From Aeromicrobium terrae (GTDB taxonomy: Bacteria; Actinomycetota; Actinomycetes; Propionibacteriales; Nocardioidaceae): DNA of 64,000 nucleotides. This document shows positions 25,100 to 33,781 of the stretch, piece by piece. Under the pieces are notes generated by a model. The model was not told where the DNA came from and searched no databases. It saw nothing but the letters and a program-made list of their open reading frames with translations. Numbering within the stretch: the stretch's first letter is position 1; every line of letters starts with the position of its first letter. The DNA lies in assembly GCF_008039565.1 (NCBI RefSeq), contig NZ_VDUX01000004.1, positions 186,001 to 250,000 on the forward strand. Reading direction: 5' to 3'. Position numbers and translations under genes: made by a program.

Positions 25100-25876
25100 C
25101 TATCTTCCCCCGCGGTTCCCCGGGTAGAACGAGTGGGTGGCGGTGACCCCGCCGTCGACGGCGAACTCGCCGCCGGTGGTGTAGCTGCTCTCGTCGCTCG
25201 CGAGGTACACGTACAACGGTGCGATGTCCTCCGGCGTTCCCACGCGCTCGAGCGGAACGCGGGTCGCGCCGTACTCCATGGCCGCGTCGCCGCCGTGCAC
25301 CTGGGTCATCGGGGTGTTGATCATGCCGGGGTGGACGGAGTTCACGCGGACGTTGTGCGCGCCGAGCTCGACGGCCGCCGCCTTGGTCATCCCGCGGATC
25401 GCGAACTTGCTGGCCGTGTAGGCCGCGAGGGACGCCATGCCGGCCAGGCCCTCGACCGACGAGCAGTTGATGATCGAGCCGCGACGGTTGGCCTTCATGA
25501 CCGGCGCGACGGCGCGCATGCCCAGGAAGCAGCCGCGCAGGTTCACGTCGATGACCAGGTTGAAGTCCTCCAGCGGCATGGTGTCGACCTCGCCGAAGCG
25601 CAGGATGCCCGCGTTGTTCACGAGCACGTCGACCCCGCCGCCGAGATCCTCCTCGGCGTGCGCCATGAGGGCGTCCCAGGACGCCGGGTCGCTGACGTCG
25701 AGGTGCGTGAACGTCGCGGCGTCGCCGAGCTCCTTGGCCAGCGTCTCCCCCGCGTCGTCGGCGACGTCGGCGATGATCACCCGGGCGCCCTCGCCGACGA
25801 AGGCGCGCGCGATGGCCTCGCCCTGTCCTTGGGCGCCGCCGGTGATGACGGCGCGCTTGTCCTTGAGTCGAGACAT
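25100..25876 (-). CDS. SDR dehydrogenase, 3-alpha/20-beta-hydroxysteroid dehydrogenase-like
   Basis: 258 residues of the classical short-chain dehydrogenase family. The cofactor motif is ITGGAQGQGEA (11-21), with NNAG at 87-90 and catalytic Ser140, Tyr153 and Lys157 (YTASK). The GGAQGQG variant and overall pattern resemble actinobacterial 3-alpha,20-beta-hydroxysteroid dehydrogenases. It probably oxidises or reduces a steroid hydroxyl or keto group with NAD(H). It lies 10 bp after hsd4A in the same operon, under the KstR-type site at 27,002. Stereospecificity cannot be read from sequence. Confidence 0.87.
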   Translation of the reverse strand: MSRLKDKRAVITGGAQGQGEAIARAFVGEGARVIIADVADDAGETLAKELGDAATFTHLDVSDPASWDALMAHAEEDLGGGVDVLVNNAGILRFGEVDTMPLEDFNLVIDVNLRGCFLGMRAVAPVMKANRRGSIINCSSVEGLAGMASLAAYTASKFAIRGMTKAAAVELGAHNVRVNSVHPGMINTPMTQVHGGDAAMEYGATRVPLERVGTPEDIAPLYVYLASDESSYTTGGEFAVDGGVTATHSFYPGNRGGR

Positions 25877-25886
25877 CGGGGTTCTC

Positions 25887-26780
25887 CTAGAGCGTCAGGA
25901 TGGAGTCGGCGGCGAACGAGAGCTCGGGGTCGCGGTCGGCGAAGAAGCCGCCCAGGGTCCGGTCGAGCTCGTCGGCGGACCAGAGGTCGCTCTCGGTGTC
26001 GAAGCGCTGGTCGACGGACGGCGCGGCGAGCAGCGCCACCATGCCGCCGTAGACGACGAACACCTGGCCGCTGATGCGCGCGGACGCCGGCGACGCGAGG
26101 TACGCGACGAGCGGCGCGACGTGGTCGGGGCTGTACGGGTCGACGGCCTGACCCGAAGTGTCCTCGCCGAAGACCTCGGCGGTCATGGCCGTGCGGGCGC
26201 GGGGGCAGATGGCATTGGCGCGCACGCCGATGCGAGAGAGACCGCGGGCGGTCGAGAGCGTCAGCGCGGCGATGCCGCCCTTCGCGGCGGCGTAGTTGGC
26301 CTGGCCCGGCGATCCGGTGAGGAACGCTTCCGACGCCGTGTTGATCACGCTCGCGTCGACCGGGGCGCCGGTGTCCTTGGCGACCTGGCGCCAGTGGGAG
26401 GCGGCGTTGCGGGAGAGCAGGAAGTGGCCGCGCAGGTGGATGCGGAGGACGAGGTCGAACTCCTCGTCGGACATGTTGAACAGCATCCGGTCGCGGGTGA
26501 TGCCGGCGTTGTTCACGACGACGTCGAGCGAGCCGAAGGACTCCAGCGCGGTCTGCACGATCAGGTCGGCGGTGGACCGCTCGCCCACGTCGCCGGCGGC
26601 GATGACCGCCTCGGCGCCGAGCGCCTTGATCTCGTCGGCGGCCTCGTCCGCGGCTCCGGGCAGGTCGTTGAGCACCACGCGCGCACCGGCCTTCGCCAGC
26701 GCAACCGCCTCGGCACGTCCGAGACCCGCGCCCGCGCCAGTGACGACGGCGACGCGGCCGTCCAGGGAGGTGGAGCTCAT
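25887..26780 (-). CDS. hsd4A: 17-beta-hydroxysteroid dehydrogenase-like SDR, Hsd4A
   Basis: 297 residues. VVTGAGAGLGRAEA is the NAD-binding motif. NNAGITRDRMLFNMSDEE, HLRGHFLLSRNAA and NAICPRARTAMTAEVFG are, from memory, near-identical to Mycobacterium tuberculosis Rv3502c (Hsd4A). Catalytic residues are Ser150, Tyr163 and Lys167. Hsd4A reduces or oxidises steroid 17-hydroxyl/22-hydroxy intermediates during sterol side-chain removal. It overlaps the ferredoxin stop by 4 bp, the same fdxD-hsd4A pairing as in mycobacteria. Here, however, the pair is not next to yrbE4A but about 10 kb away, on the far side of the mce operon. Confidence 0.9.
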   Translation of the reverse strand: MSSTSLDGRVAVVTGAGAGLGRAEAVALAKAGARVVLNDLPGAADEAADEIKALGAEAVIAAGDVGERSTADLIVQTALESFGSLDVVVNNAGITRDRMLFNMSDEEFDLVLRIHLRGHFLLSRNAASHWRQVAKDTGAPVDASVINTASEAFLTGSPGQANYAAAKGGIAALTLSTARGLSRIGVRANAICPRARTAMTAEVFGEDTSGQAVDPYSPDHVAPLVAYLASPASARISGQVFVVYGGMVALLAAPSVDQRFDTESDLWSADELDRTLGGFFADRDPELSFAADSILTL

Positions 26781-26974
26781 TCGTCCACGATCTTCAGCGC
26801 TGCCTTCGGGCAGGACGCGACGGCCTGCTCGATCCGGGCCCGGTTCTCGTCGGTGACGGTCCCGTCGTCGATCTGCAGGAAGTCGTCGTCGTCGAGCCGG
26901 AACACGTCCGGCGCGACCGCCTCGCACAGTGCATTCGACTCGCACAGGTCGTAGTCGGCAACAACCCTGGCCAT
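26777..26974 (-). CDS. fdxD: [3Fe-4S] ferredoxin FdxD-like
   Basis: 65 residues. It has three cluster cysteines in the pattern Cys11-x5-Cys17 and Cys55-Pro, as in the single-cluster ferredoxins that serve cytochromes P450; a fourth cysteine is absent, which implies a [3Fe-4S] cluster. It is acidic (VFRLDDDDFLQIDD). The short start at 26,974 gives the family length and lies 27 bp from the KstR-type operator. It is paired with hsd4A as in mycobacteria. It probably feeds electrons to a steroid P450 encoded elsewhere. Confidence 0.9.
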   Translation of the reverse strand: MARVVADYDLCESNALCEAVAPDVFRLDDDDFLQIDDGTVTDENRARIEQAVASCPKAALKIVDE

Positions 26975-27001
26975 TGCTGTCCCTCGCTTCGACACCTCGA
27001 T

Positions 27002-27015
27002 TAGAACGTGTTCTA
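27002..27015. promoter_or_regulatory. KstR-type operator between fdxD and a divergent SDR gene
   Basis: TAGAACGTGTTCTA is a perfect match to the TnnAACnnGTTnnA KstR palindrome known from mycobacteria and rhodococci. A plus-strand TAGTCT at 27,014-27,019 overlaps its right end and may be the -10 box for the SDR gene. KstR bound here would block both directions until a steroid acyl-CoA is present. Confidence 0.85.
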
Positions 27016-27068
27016 GTCTAACCCGTGCAGGGTCCGTTTGGACACGTCCCCCGGAAAGGCCTTCGAGG

Positions 27069-27881
27069 ATGAGGACCATCACCGACCGCGTCGCCGTCGT
27101 CACCGGTGGTGGCAGCGGCATCGGCCGAGCCACCTGCGAGGCCCTGGCCCGACGCGGTGCCGACGTCGCCGTGCTCGACGTGAGCGAGCAGAACGCCGCC
27201 GAGTCCGCCGACCTCGTGCGGTCGATCGGCCGCCGGGCGAGCGTGCACACCGTCGACGTCCGCGACGCCGAGCGCGTCCAGGCCGTCGCCGACGAGGTCG
27301 TGGAGCACCACGGCGCCTGTCACATCCTGGTGAACAACGCCGGCGTCACCTCGGCAGGCGGGTTCGAGGAGGAGTCGCTCGACGACCTGCACTGGATCGT
27401 CGACATCAACGTCTGGGGCGTCGTCCACGGCTGCCGCGCCTTCCTCCCCGCGCTGCGCGCCGCCGACGAGGGGCACATCGTCAACATGTCGAGCATGGTC
27501 GGCCTGCTCGGCCTGCCGCACAACGTGGCCTACTCGCTGACCAAGGGCGCCGTCCGCTCGTTCACCGAGGCCCTGCGCGCGGAGCTGGTCACCACGGACG
27601 TCGGCGTGACGGTCGTCTTCCCCGGCGCGATCCGCACCAACATCACGAACGCCGCTCGCGGCACCCACGCGGCCCGCCTCGCGACGATGGGCCAGTCCCG
27701 GCTGGCGCCACTGGCGATGCGGCCGCCGAGCTCCGTCGCCAAGCGGATCGTGCACGCCATCGAGAAGGACCGGGCCCGGGTGACCGTCGGTCCCGACGCG
27801 CGCGCCGTCGACCTGCTGACCCGCGTCTACCCCAGCCGGTCCGGGCTCGTCGGGCGCGTGACGTCGAAGGTGAAGACCTAA
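27069..27881 (+). CDS. SDR-family oxidoreductase
   Basis: 270 residues. It has VVTGGGSGIGRATCEALARRG as cofactor motif, NNAGVTSAGG, and the catalytic SSMVG...YSLTKGA segment (Ser, Tyr, Lys). It uses NAD(P)(H) on an unknown alcohol or ketone. It is the only gene on the plus side of the KstR-type site at 27,002, so a steroid or sterol-derived substrate is likely. Its stop overlaps that of the convergent Mas gene by 4 bp. The C-terminal VYPSRSGLVGRVTSKVKT is basic, as in membrane-associated SDRs. Confidence 0.87.
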   Translation: MRTITDRVAVVTGGGSGIGRATCEALARRGADVAVLDVSEQNAAESADLVRSIGRRASVHTVDVRDAERVQAVADEVVEHHGACHILVNNAGVTSAGGFEEESLDDLHWIVDINVWGVVHGCRAFLPALRAADEGHIVNMSSMVGLLGLPHNVAYSLTKGAVRSFTEALRAELVTTDVGVTVVFPGAIRTNITNAARGTHAARLATMGQSRLAPLAMRPPSSVAKRIVHAIEKDRARVTVGPDARAVDLLTRVYPSRSGLVGRVTSKVKT

Positions 27882-28609
27882 CCGAGGGCGGTGAGCTTGT
27901 CGATCACCCAGTCGCCGCCGTCGCGCTCCAGGGTGACGACGAGGCTGTTGCGCAGCAGCTGCTGCTTCTTGGCCTTGCCGGTGCCGACCGTGGTGGTCTG
28001 GTTCGCGAACACGAGGACCTTGGCCTTGGTCTCGCTGACGTCGATGATCGCCGACGCCACGGCCGCCGCCTCGAGGACGATCTTGTTCTTCTCGGTGTTC
28101 GCCCGGACCTGCTCCATCGTCGACCGGTACTCCTTGCGGAAGCCCGGCGTCATCTTGGCCGTCGCGGTCTCCATGTCCTGGTCGAGCGACTTGTAGTCGT
28201 AGGACAGCGTCCGCTGTGTCAGGTCGGCGGCCGAGACGAGCACCTGGGTCCGCGCGTCCTCGTCGATCGTCGGCGACCCGTGCTCGGCCCGCCACCAGCA
28301 GACACCCACGCCGGCCGCGGCGAGGAGCACCGCTCCGGCGAGCAGCAAGGTCAGGCGCTCCTGGAGGAACGTGCGGACGTCGCGGGGTTCCTGGAGTTCA
28401 GGTTCCGTGGTTTCGACAAGCTCAACCACCGTGGGCTCGACGAGCTCGACCTCCGTGGGCTCGTCGGACTCGACCACCGGCTCCGGCTCGGGCGCCGCCT
28501 TCGGCTCGGGCGGGAGGTCGGACTGGCAGTAGCGGCACTTGGTGGCCGCGGCCTTGATCGTCTCCGCGCAGAACGGGCAGATCCGCTCGTCCTTCTTCAG
28601 CCTCGCCAT
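27878..28609 (-). CDS. Mce-associated membrane (Mas) protein with N-terminal zinc ribbon
   Basis: 243 residues. Residues 10-30 form a zinc ribbon (CPFC...CRYC). An acidic, repetitive linker follows, with VELVEP and VVELVETTEP, part of it encoded by a dispersed DNA repeat at 28,409-28,431. One transmembrane helix (about 88-105) precedes an extracytoplasmic domain with TQVLVSAADLTQRTLSYDY, typical of Mas proteins beside mce operons (Rv3492c position). Mas proteins help stabilise Mce transporters. The zinc ribbon on the cytoplasmic side is unusual. It is the last gene of the long operon, one base after the previous mas gene. Confidence 0.85.
   Translation of the reverse strand: MARLKKDERICPFCAETIKAAATKCRYCQSDLPPEPKAAPEPEPVVESDEPTEVELVEPTVVELVETTEPELQEPRDVRTFLQERLTLLLAGAVLLAAAGVGVCWWRAEHGSPTIDEDARTQVLVSAADLTQRTLSYDYKSLDQDMETATAKMTPGFRKEYRSTMEQVRANTEKNKIVLEAAAVASAIIDVSETKAKVLVFANQTTTVGTGKAKKQQLLRNSLVVTLERDGGDWVIDKLTALG
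28409..28431. repeat. Dispersed repeat A, single arm, inside the mas2 linker
   Basis: The stretch contains TTCGACAAGCTCAACCACCG, the same core as arms found in fadD17, kshB, the DUF35 gene and intergenic copies. Two degenerate copies (GCTCGACGAGCTCGACCTCCG type) follow directly. It encodes part of VVELVETTEP on the minus strand and keeps the frame. Confidence 0.75.
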
Positions 28610-28610
28610 G

Positions 28611-29117
28611 TCAGCCCACGAACTCCAGGTCGGAGACGAGCCACCGGCCGTCCTTCTCCGTCATGGTCAGCTTGATCCGCCAGGACGTGTCCTGGGTCTT
28701 GCCCTTCGTGCCCTTGTTCTGGACCTTGCTGCCGGCCGCGACGTACACGGACGCCGAGTCGTCGTCGACCTCGCCGAGCCCGATCTCGTCGACGTGACCG
28801 GTGGACATCGACTCCTGCGCCTCAGCGGCCTCGGTCAACGTCTTCACCGACGACTCGTACTGCTTCTTGAACGTGCCCGTGGCGCCGTCGAGCACCGCGT
28901 CGGTGAGGGGCTTCATGTTCGTGTGGTCGACCTTGAGGAACGCGAGCACTTCCGTGCGCGCGGCTCGCGTGATGGCGGCGTACTGGTCGTCACGCTCCTC
29001 AGCCGGCGTGCTGCCCGGGGCCGCGGCGCTGCCGCGCACGGCGAACATGACGAGCCACCCGAGCAACCCCACGAGCACCACAGCGAGAACGACGTCGACA
29101 GCTCTCCTACGACTCAC
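28611..29117 (-). CDS. Mce-associated membrane (Mas) protein
   Basis: 168 residues from GTG 29,115-29,117, chosen because it overlaps the mce4F stop by 4 bp (GTGA). A short basic N-terminus (SRRRAVD) is followed by one transmembrane helix (about 8-27) and an extracytoplasmic domain (RAARTEVLAFLKVDHTNMKP) typical of the Mas family. It occupies the position of Rv3493c behind mce4F. It probably stabilises or assembles the Mce4 complex in the cell envelope. One base separates it from the following mas gene. Confidence 0.87.
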   Translation of the reverse strand: MSRRRAVDVVLAVVLVGLLGWLVMFAVRGSAAAPGSTPAEERDDQYAAITRAARTEVLAFLKVDHTNMKPLTDAVLDGATGTFKKQYESSVKTLTEAAEAQESMSTGHVDEIGLGEVDDDSASVYVAAGSKVQNKGTKGKTQDTSWRIKLTMTEKDGRWLVSDLEFVG

Positions 29118-30283
29118 TCGATCGCCTTCTTGTACTCGTCCCGCCAGTCGACCGGGGCCGGCGCGTACTTCATGCCGCGCATGTTGGTCGGCGGCCCGGT
29201 CTTGCACTGTGCCGGATAGTACGGCTCGAAGCTGTGATCGGAGCTCAGGGGCGCGCTGACGCCGGACCGCATCTCCGACGTCGGACGCCACTGGCTCGGC
29301 GGCAGGTACCCGTCGGTGCACGGGTTCGGCACCATGTTGAGGTTCAGGTGAACTCGACCGAAGTGCTGCTTGCCCTGGGTCTGGGCGGTCGGGCCGGCCG
29401 CGACGAGCCGCGGCAAGGTCACCAGGAGCTGCTCGAGGGCCGGCAGCCGGCTGTCGAGCACCTTCGCGATGTTGGTCAACGTGCCGAGCAGCGTCGGGAG
29501 CTGGCGACGCAGTGTCTTCACCACGATGACGAGCTCGTCGGCGGCGGGACCGGCCTGCGCGAGCACCTTCCGCAGGTCGGCGTCGGACGTCGCGAGCGTG
29601 CCGGTGAGCGCGGCGAGGTCCTCGGAGAAGGACTGGATGTTCGCGGCGTTGTCCTGCTGGGTCCGCAGCACCGTGCCGGCCGTGTTGATCAGCGAGATCG
29701 TCTCCGGCTCGTGGGCGCGGGCCTCGTCGATGAACTTCGTCGCGCTGTCGACCATCGTGCGCAACGGCTGCGCGTTGTCACGGAACATCGTGCCGAGCTC
29801 GTGGATGACGTCGCCCAGCTCGGGGCCGTCGAGGCTGCTGACGAACCGGCTCAGGTCGGTGAGCAGCACGTCCTCGCCCACCGGGAGGCTGTCCTTCGTG
29901 CCGCGCACGGTGTCGCCGTCCTTGAGCATCGGCCCGGACCTCGACGTCGGCTCGAAGGACAGGTACTGCTCGCCGACGGCGCTCAGGTTGTGCACGAAGA
30001 CCGGAGAGCTCGCCGGGACCTTGGCGTCGTCCTTCAGGCGCAGGTCCACGCGCAGGCCATCGGCGTCGACGGACATCTTGGTGACCTTGCCGATCTTCAC
30101 GCCGCGGTAGGTGGCCTCGCTGCCCTCGAACAGGCCGCCGGAGTCGGGCAGCGTGACGTGGACGGTGTAGCCACGGCCCAGGACGGAGTCGACGAAGCCG
30201 AGGTAGGACGCGCCGACGTAGCCCATGCCGAGCACGCTCAGCAGGACGAACGCGATGAGCCGGACCTGGATGCCGCGCCTCAT
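29114..30283 (-). CDS. mce4F: Mce family protein Mce4F
   Basis: 389 residues from ATG 30,281-30,283, which overlaps the mce4E stop by 4 bp; the same frame stays open far upstream across mce4E, but that part is not coding. An N-terminal transmembrane anchor (about 8-27) is followed by the MlaD domain (VHVTLPDSGGLFEGSEATYRGVKIGKV) and a helical Mce domain with many Ala/Leu heptads. The C-terminus is Pro-rich, with two cysteines. Six Mce proteins form a tunnel across the envelope for sterol uptake. It is the last of the six subunits, as in mycobacterial mce4. Confidence 0.9.
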   Translation of the reverse strand: MRRGIQVRLIAFVLLSVLGMGYVGASYLGFVDSVLGRGYTVHVTLPDSGGLFEGSEATYRGVKIGKVTKMSVDADGLRVDLRLKDDAKVPASSPVFVHNLSAVGEQYLSFEPTSRSGPMLKDGDTVRGTKDSLPVGEDVLLTDLSRFVSSLDGPELGDVIHELGTMFRDNAQPLRTMVDSATKFIDEARAHEPETISLINTAGTVLRTQQDNAANIQSFSEDLAALTGTLATSDADLRKVLAQAGPAADELVIVVKTLRRQLPTLLGTLTNIAKVLDSRLPALEQLLVTLPRLVAAGPTAQTQGKQHFGRVHLNLNMVPNPCTDGYLPPSQWRPTSEMRSGVSAPLSSDHSFEPYYPAQCKTGPPTNMRGMKYAPAPVDWRDEYKKAIE

Positions 30284-31590
30284 GACGACCCACCTCCCAG
30301 CAGGCCGCTGATCAGGCGTTGCACGAACCCGCCACTGGTGTTGCCGCTGTTCGGCGTGGGGGTGAGCAGGTCGGTGGGCTTCGGGGCCGGACCGGACGCG
30401 CCGGACTTCCCGGCGTCGCGCTGCACGTCGGTCAGGGTGCTCTCCACCGTGCCGACGTCGTGCTTGTCGCACAGCGGGATGTTCTTGAGGACGGAGCAGA
30501 GCTTGTCGATCGCGTCGCCGGCCGGCGAGCAGATCGGCGCCAGCGGCGTGGCACGGCAGAGCCGGACGAGGTCGGGCAGCGTGGTCGGGATCAACCCGCC
30601 CTCGCTGATCGGGGTGAGCTTGATCTGGAACTTGAAGACGACGTTCGCGAAGTCGCCGTGGATGGCGTCGCCCGCCTCGAGCGAGAACGGGTAGCTGGCC
30701 GCGGCGACGGTGCCCGGCACGAGCTCGTCCCCGGTGTCGGCGAGCTTCCGCAGCACCGGCTCGAGGTGCTGAAGCTCGGCCACCAGGTCGTCCTTGGTGG
30801 CGTTGACCACGCGGGTGCCGACGACCCCGAGGTCGTCCAGCTCGGACAGGGTCTTCACGAGGTCCTGGTGCTGGTTGCGCAGGGCGGTGACGGCGGGACC
30901 CACGGCGTCCAGGGCCTTGCCGATGGTGTCCTTCTCGGACACCAGCGTGGCGCTGAGCCCGTTGATCGACTCCATCGCCTGGACGATGTCGTTCCGCTGG
31001 TCGTTCAGCGTGGAGACCAGCGTGTTGACGTTGGTGAGGACGTGCTTGATCTTCCCGGTGCGGCCCTCCATCATCTCGTTCAGCTCGTGCGTGATGGTCT
31101 GCAGCTGGCCGATGCCACCGCCGGTGAGCACGAACGACAGCGCACCGAGGACCTCCTCGACCTCCGGGTTGCGGCCGGTGTCCTCCATCGGGATCACGTC
31201 GCCCTGGCCGAGACGCCCGGTGCCCGCGACCTCCTTGCCCTCGGCGTCCGTGGGCTTGGAGAGTGCCACGTACTTCTCGCCCAGGAGGCTGGTCTGGCGG
31301 ATCGTGGCCTGCGCGTCGTCGGGCAGCTTCACGTCGTCGCGGATGCGCATCTTCACGCGGGCGTGCCAGCCTACGCGCTTGACCGAGACCACCTGGCCGA
31401 CCGGGACGTCGCCGACCATCACCGACGAGCGCGGGACGACGTTCAGTGCGTCGGCGAAGTCGGCACTGACCTCGAACCCGTCGCCCTCGCTGACCTTGTT
31501 GCCGGGCAGCGGGAGGTCGTAGATGCCGTCGAACCCGCAGCCGCCCAGGACGAGCGCCAGGGAGAGCATGGCGACGATGCGGCGCTTCAT
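30280..31590 (-). CDS. mce4E: Mce family lipoprotein Mce4E (LprN-like)
   Basis: 436 residues. The signal peptide ends in the lipobox LGGC (Cys18), as expected for the fifth Mce subunit. The MlaD domain follows (FEVSADFADALNVVPRSSVM), then long helices with SATLVSEKDTIGKALDAVG and a Pro/Ser/Gly-rich C-terminus. It is anchored by lipid on the outer side of the membrane. It overlaps mce4D and mce4F by 4 bp each (ATGA), so all subunits are probably made in fixed proportion. Confidence 0.92.
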   Translation of the reverse strand: MKRRIVAMLSLALVLGGCGFDGIYDLPLPGNKVSEGDGFEVSADFADALNVVPRSSVMVGDVPVGQVVSVKRVGWHARVKMRIRDDVKLPDDAQATIRQTSLLGEKYVALSKPTDAEGKEVAGTGRLGQGDVIPMEDTGRNPEVEEVLGALSFVLTGGGIGQLQTITHELNEMMEGRTGKIKHVLTNVNTLVSTLNDQRNDIVQAMESINGLSATLVSEKDTIGKALDAVGPAVTALRNQHQDLVKTLSELDDLGVVGTRVVNATKDDLVAELQHLEPVLRKLADTGDELVPGTVAAASYPFSLEAGDAIHGDFANVVFKFQIKLTPISEGGLIPTTLPDLVRLCRATPLAPICSPAGDAIDKLCSVLKNIPLCDKHDVGTVESTLTDVQRDAGKSGASGPAPKPTDLLTPTPNSGNTSGGFVQRLISGLLGGGSS

Positions 31591-32798
31591 CCCAGACCAC
31601 CTCCCAGCAGCGAGAGCAGCGACCGCGGGCCGTCGCTCGGGGTGCCGCCGGACGGTGCCGGCGTCGGGGTGGAGGCGTCGGGCTTGGTGACCCCCGTGCC
31701 GACGGCCTTCGACGCGATCGGCGCGGTGATGGGCAGGAGCGGCTCGAGGAGGGTCGACAGGATCTTGCAGACCGACTCGGGAGCACCGGAGTTGACGAGG
31801 GTCTGGCAGAGGAACTGGTCCGGACGGAACAGGATGCCTGGGGCCACCTGGAGCCGGGAGCCGAAGCTGCCCGTGGAGGGGTCGAAGGCGAGGCCCAGGT
31901 TGCCGAGCGCCAGCGAGCCCTTCTCGACCACCAGGCCGAGATTGTCCTTCTGGCGGTCGACGCGCTTCAGCAGGCTGTTCAGCAGGTCGATGTCCGTCTT
32001 CAGGTCGGCACGGTTGTCGTGGACGAAGCCCTTCACCGAGCCGAGGACGTCGCCGAGCGCCTCGAGCACCTTCGCGATCTCGTCCTTCTCGCCGGCCAGC
32101 TGCCCGGACACCGACGTGAGGCTCTCCATGAACTGCTGGACGGTGGTGTCGTTGGCCGCCAAGGTCTGGGTGATCTCGGCGAGCTGGCTGACGTTGTCGA
32201 AGAGCGGGCCGCGGTTCCGGGAGAACGTGTTGGCGGCGGCGGACAGGTTCCGGATGGTCTCCGAGCCGAGCTTGCCGTTGCCGTCCAGCGCCTTCGCGCC
32301 GGCGGTGAGCAGGGCGTCGAGCGCTCCGCGCGTGGACCCGGCCTTCGGGCCGAGCGTCGTGGAGAGGTCGTTGATCGCCTTGTACATGCGGTCGAGCTCG
32401 ATCGGTGTGTTCGTGCGGTCGAGCGGGATGTCGGCGCCGTCGGCCATGACCGGGCCCGACCCGTAGGCCGGGAAGACCTGCACGTAGCGGTCGGCGATCA
32501 GCGTGGGGGTGACGACGGCGGCCTTCGCCCCGGCGGGCAGCTTGTACTGCGCGTCGTACTTCATCACGACGCGGACGCTGTTGCCGTCGGGCACCACGTC
32601 GGTGACCTCGCCGATCCGCACGCCCATGACGCGCAGCTCGGTGCCCGGGTACACCGCGACGGCGCGGTCGAAGTGCGCGGTGAGGGTGCGGCTGCCGTTG
32701 CCCGGGAAGATCACGAACGCCACGAGCAGCAGCAGCGCGACGCCGGCGGACGCCGCCAGCATCACGTGGTCGCGGATCCAGGTGGTCACGTTCGTCAT
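31587..32798 (-). CDS. mce4D: Mce family protein Mce4D
   Basis: 403 residues from ATG 32,796-32,798, which overlaps the mce4C stop. A transmembrane anchor (about 12-30) is followed by the MlaD domain (LTAHFDRAVAVYPGTELRVM) and a long helical region. The C-terminal tail (KPDASTPTPAPSGGTPSDG) is Pro/Ser/Thr-rich and probably extends into the envelope. It is a subunit of the Mce4 sterol importer. Confidence 0.92.
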   Translation of the reverse strand: MTNVTTWIRDHVMLAASAGVALLLLVAFVIFPGNGSRTLTAHFDRAVAVYPGTELRVMGVRIGEVTDVVPDGNSVRVVMKYDAQYKLPAGAKAAVVTPTLIADRYVQVFPAYGSGPVMADGADIPLDRTNTPIELDRMYKAINDLSTTLGPKAGSTRGALDALLTAGAKALDGNGKLGSETIRNLSAAANTFSRNRGPLFDNVSQLAEITQTLAANDTTVQQFMESLTSVSGQLAGEKDEIAKVLEALGDVLGSVKGFVHDNRADLKTDIDLLNSLLKRVDRQKDNLGLVVEKGSLALGNLGLAFDPSTGSFGSRLQVAPGILFRPDQFLCQTLVNSGAPESVCKILSTLLEPLLPITAPIASKAVGTGVTKPDASTPTPAPSGGTPSDGPRSLLSLLGGGLG

Positions 32799-33781
32799 CG
32801 CGTGCCTCCCGGAGGTGCCGGGATGAACTCGCCGTCGAAGATGCCGGTGATGTTCGGGACGATGGCGTCGAACCACGGGCCGGTGCCGAGCACGTTGCCG
32901 AGGATGTTGACGTACGGGCCGTAGTTGCGGATCAACGTTTCGATCTGGTCCTCGCGGGCGTGCAGGAACGTCAGGACGTTCTCCAGGCGGTCGAGCGTCG
33001 GCTTGATCTGCTCCCGATTGTCCTTCACCAGCCCGCCGAGCTGGTCGGCCAGCTCGGTGGCGTTGACGAGCAGGGTGTGGATCGTCTCCTTGCGGATCTC
33101 GAGCTCGTGGAAGATCAGGTCGGCCTGCTTCATCAACCCGACGAGGTCGCCCTTGCGCTCGTCGAGCAGCTTCGTGACGTTGCGGGCGCGCGAGAGCAGG
33201 GCCTCGATGTCGTCGTCGCGGGACGCGATCGACTTCGACAGCCGGGACAGCCCGGTGAAGCTCGACCGCACCTCGGGCGCGGCGGCGTCCACCGTCTCGG
33301 CGAGCGTGCCGAGCGCGTCGGTCAGCTTGTCCTTGTCGATCTCCTCGGTGGTGGTGGTCAGCGTCCCGAGGGTGCCGACGATGTCGTAGGAGACGTCGGT
33401 GCGGGCGAGCGGGATGGTGGACCCGCCCTTCATCTCGCCGCCGCCCTTGGACGTGAGGTTGAGGAACTTCTCGCCGAGCAGGCTCTTCACCTCGACGCTG
33501 GCCCGGGTGTCCCGGCCGAGCGACGTGCCCTTCACGTCGAAGTCGATGACGATCTTCTGCTGGCCGATGTGCAGCTTGCTGACGCGGCCCACCCGGATGC
33601 CGGCGACCTGCACCTCCGCGCCGGTGCGCAGACCGTTCGCGTCGGTCAGCTCGGCGTGGTACGTGGTGCCGCGGAAGCCGGGCAGCTTCTGCAGGTTGAA
33701 CGCGAGGACCATGACGAGCAGCAGCAGCGCCAGGGCGACGACGCCCAGCTTCTGCAGTCTCGAGTCGCTGCGGCGCGCCAT
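32795..33781 (-). CDS. mce4C: Mce family protein Mce4C
   Basis: 328 residues from ATG 33,779-33,781, sharing a base with the mce4B stop (TGATG). The N-terminal anchor LGVVALALLLLVMVLAFNL precedes the MlaD domain (YHAELTDANGLRTGAEVQVA, VGRVSKLHIG). The helical part contains the repeated-heptad segment EALLSRARNVTKLLDERKGD. It is shorter than the other subunits and lacks a long C-terminal tail. It is a subunit of the Mce4 importer. Confidence 0.92.
   Translation of the reverse strand: MARRSDSRLQKLGVVALALLLLVMVLAFNLQKLPGFRGTTYHAELTDANGLRTGAEVQVAGIRVGRVSKLHIGQQKIVIDFDVKGTSLGRDTRASVEVKSLLGEKFLNLTSKGGGEMKGGSTIPLARTDVSYDIVGTLGTLTTTTEEIDKDKLTDALGTLAETVDAAAPEVRSSFTGLSRLSKSIASRDDDIEALLSRARNVTKLLDERKGDLVGLMKQADLIFHELEIRKETIHTLLVNATELADQLGGLVKDNREQIKPTLDRLENVLTFLHAREDQIETLIRNYGPYVNILGNVLGTGPWFDAIVPNITGIFDGEFIPAPPGGTR

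Noticed and set aside
23426..26074. A very long plus-strand open frame (882 codons) opposite the methyltransferase, glycosyltransferase and SDR genes
   Set aside because: It is low-complexity in character (Arg, His, Asp, Val, Gln-rich), has no domain pattern, and runs antisense to three well-supported genes. It is a GC-skew artefact of high-GC DNA.
30284..31786. Extension of the mce4F frame upstream across mce4E
   Set aside because: The stretch is Arg/Pro-rich and overlaps mce4E, whose frame has a lipobox and an MlaD domain. The ATG at 30,281-30,283 with a 4 bp overlap fits the operon.
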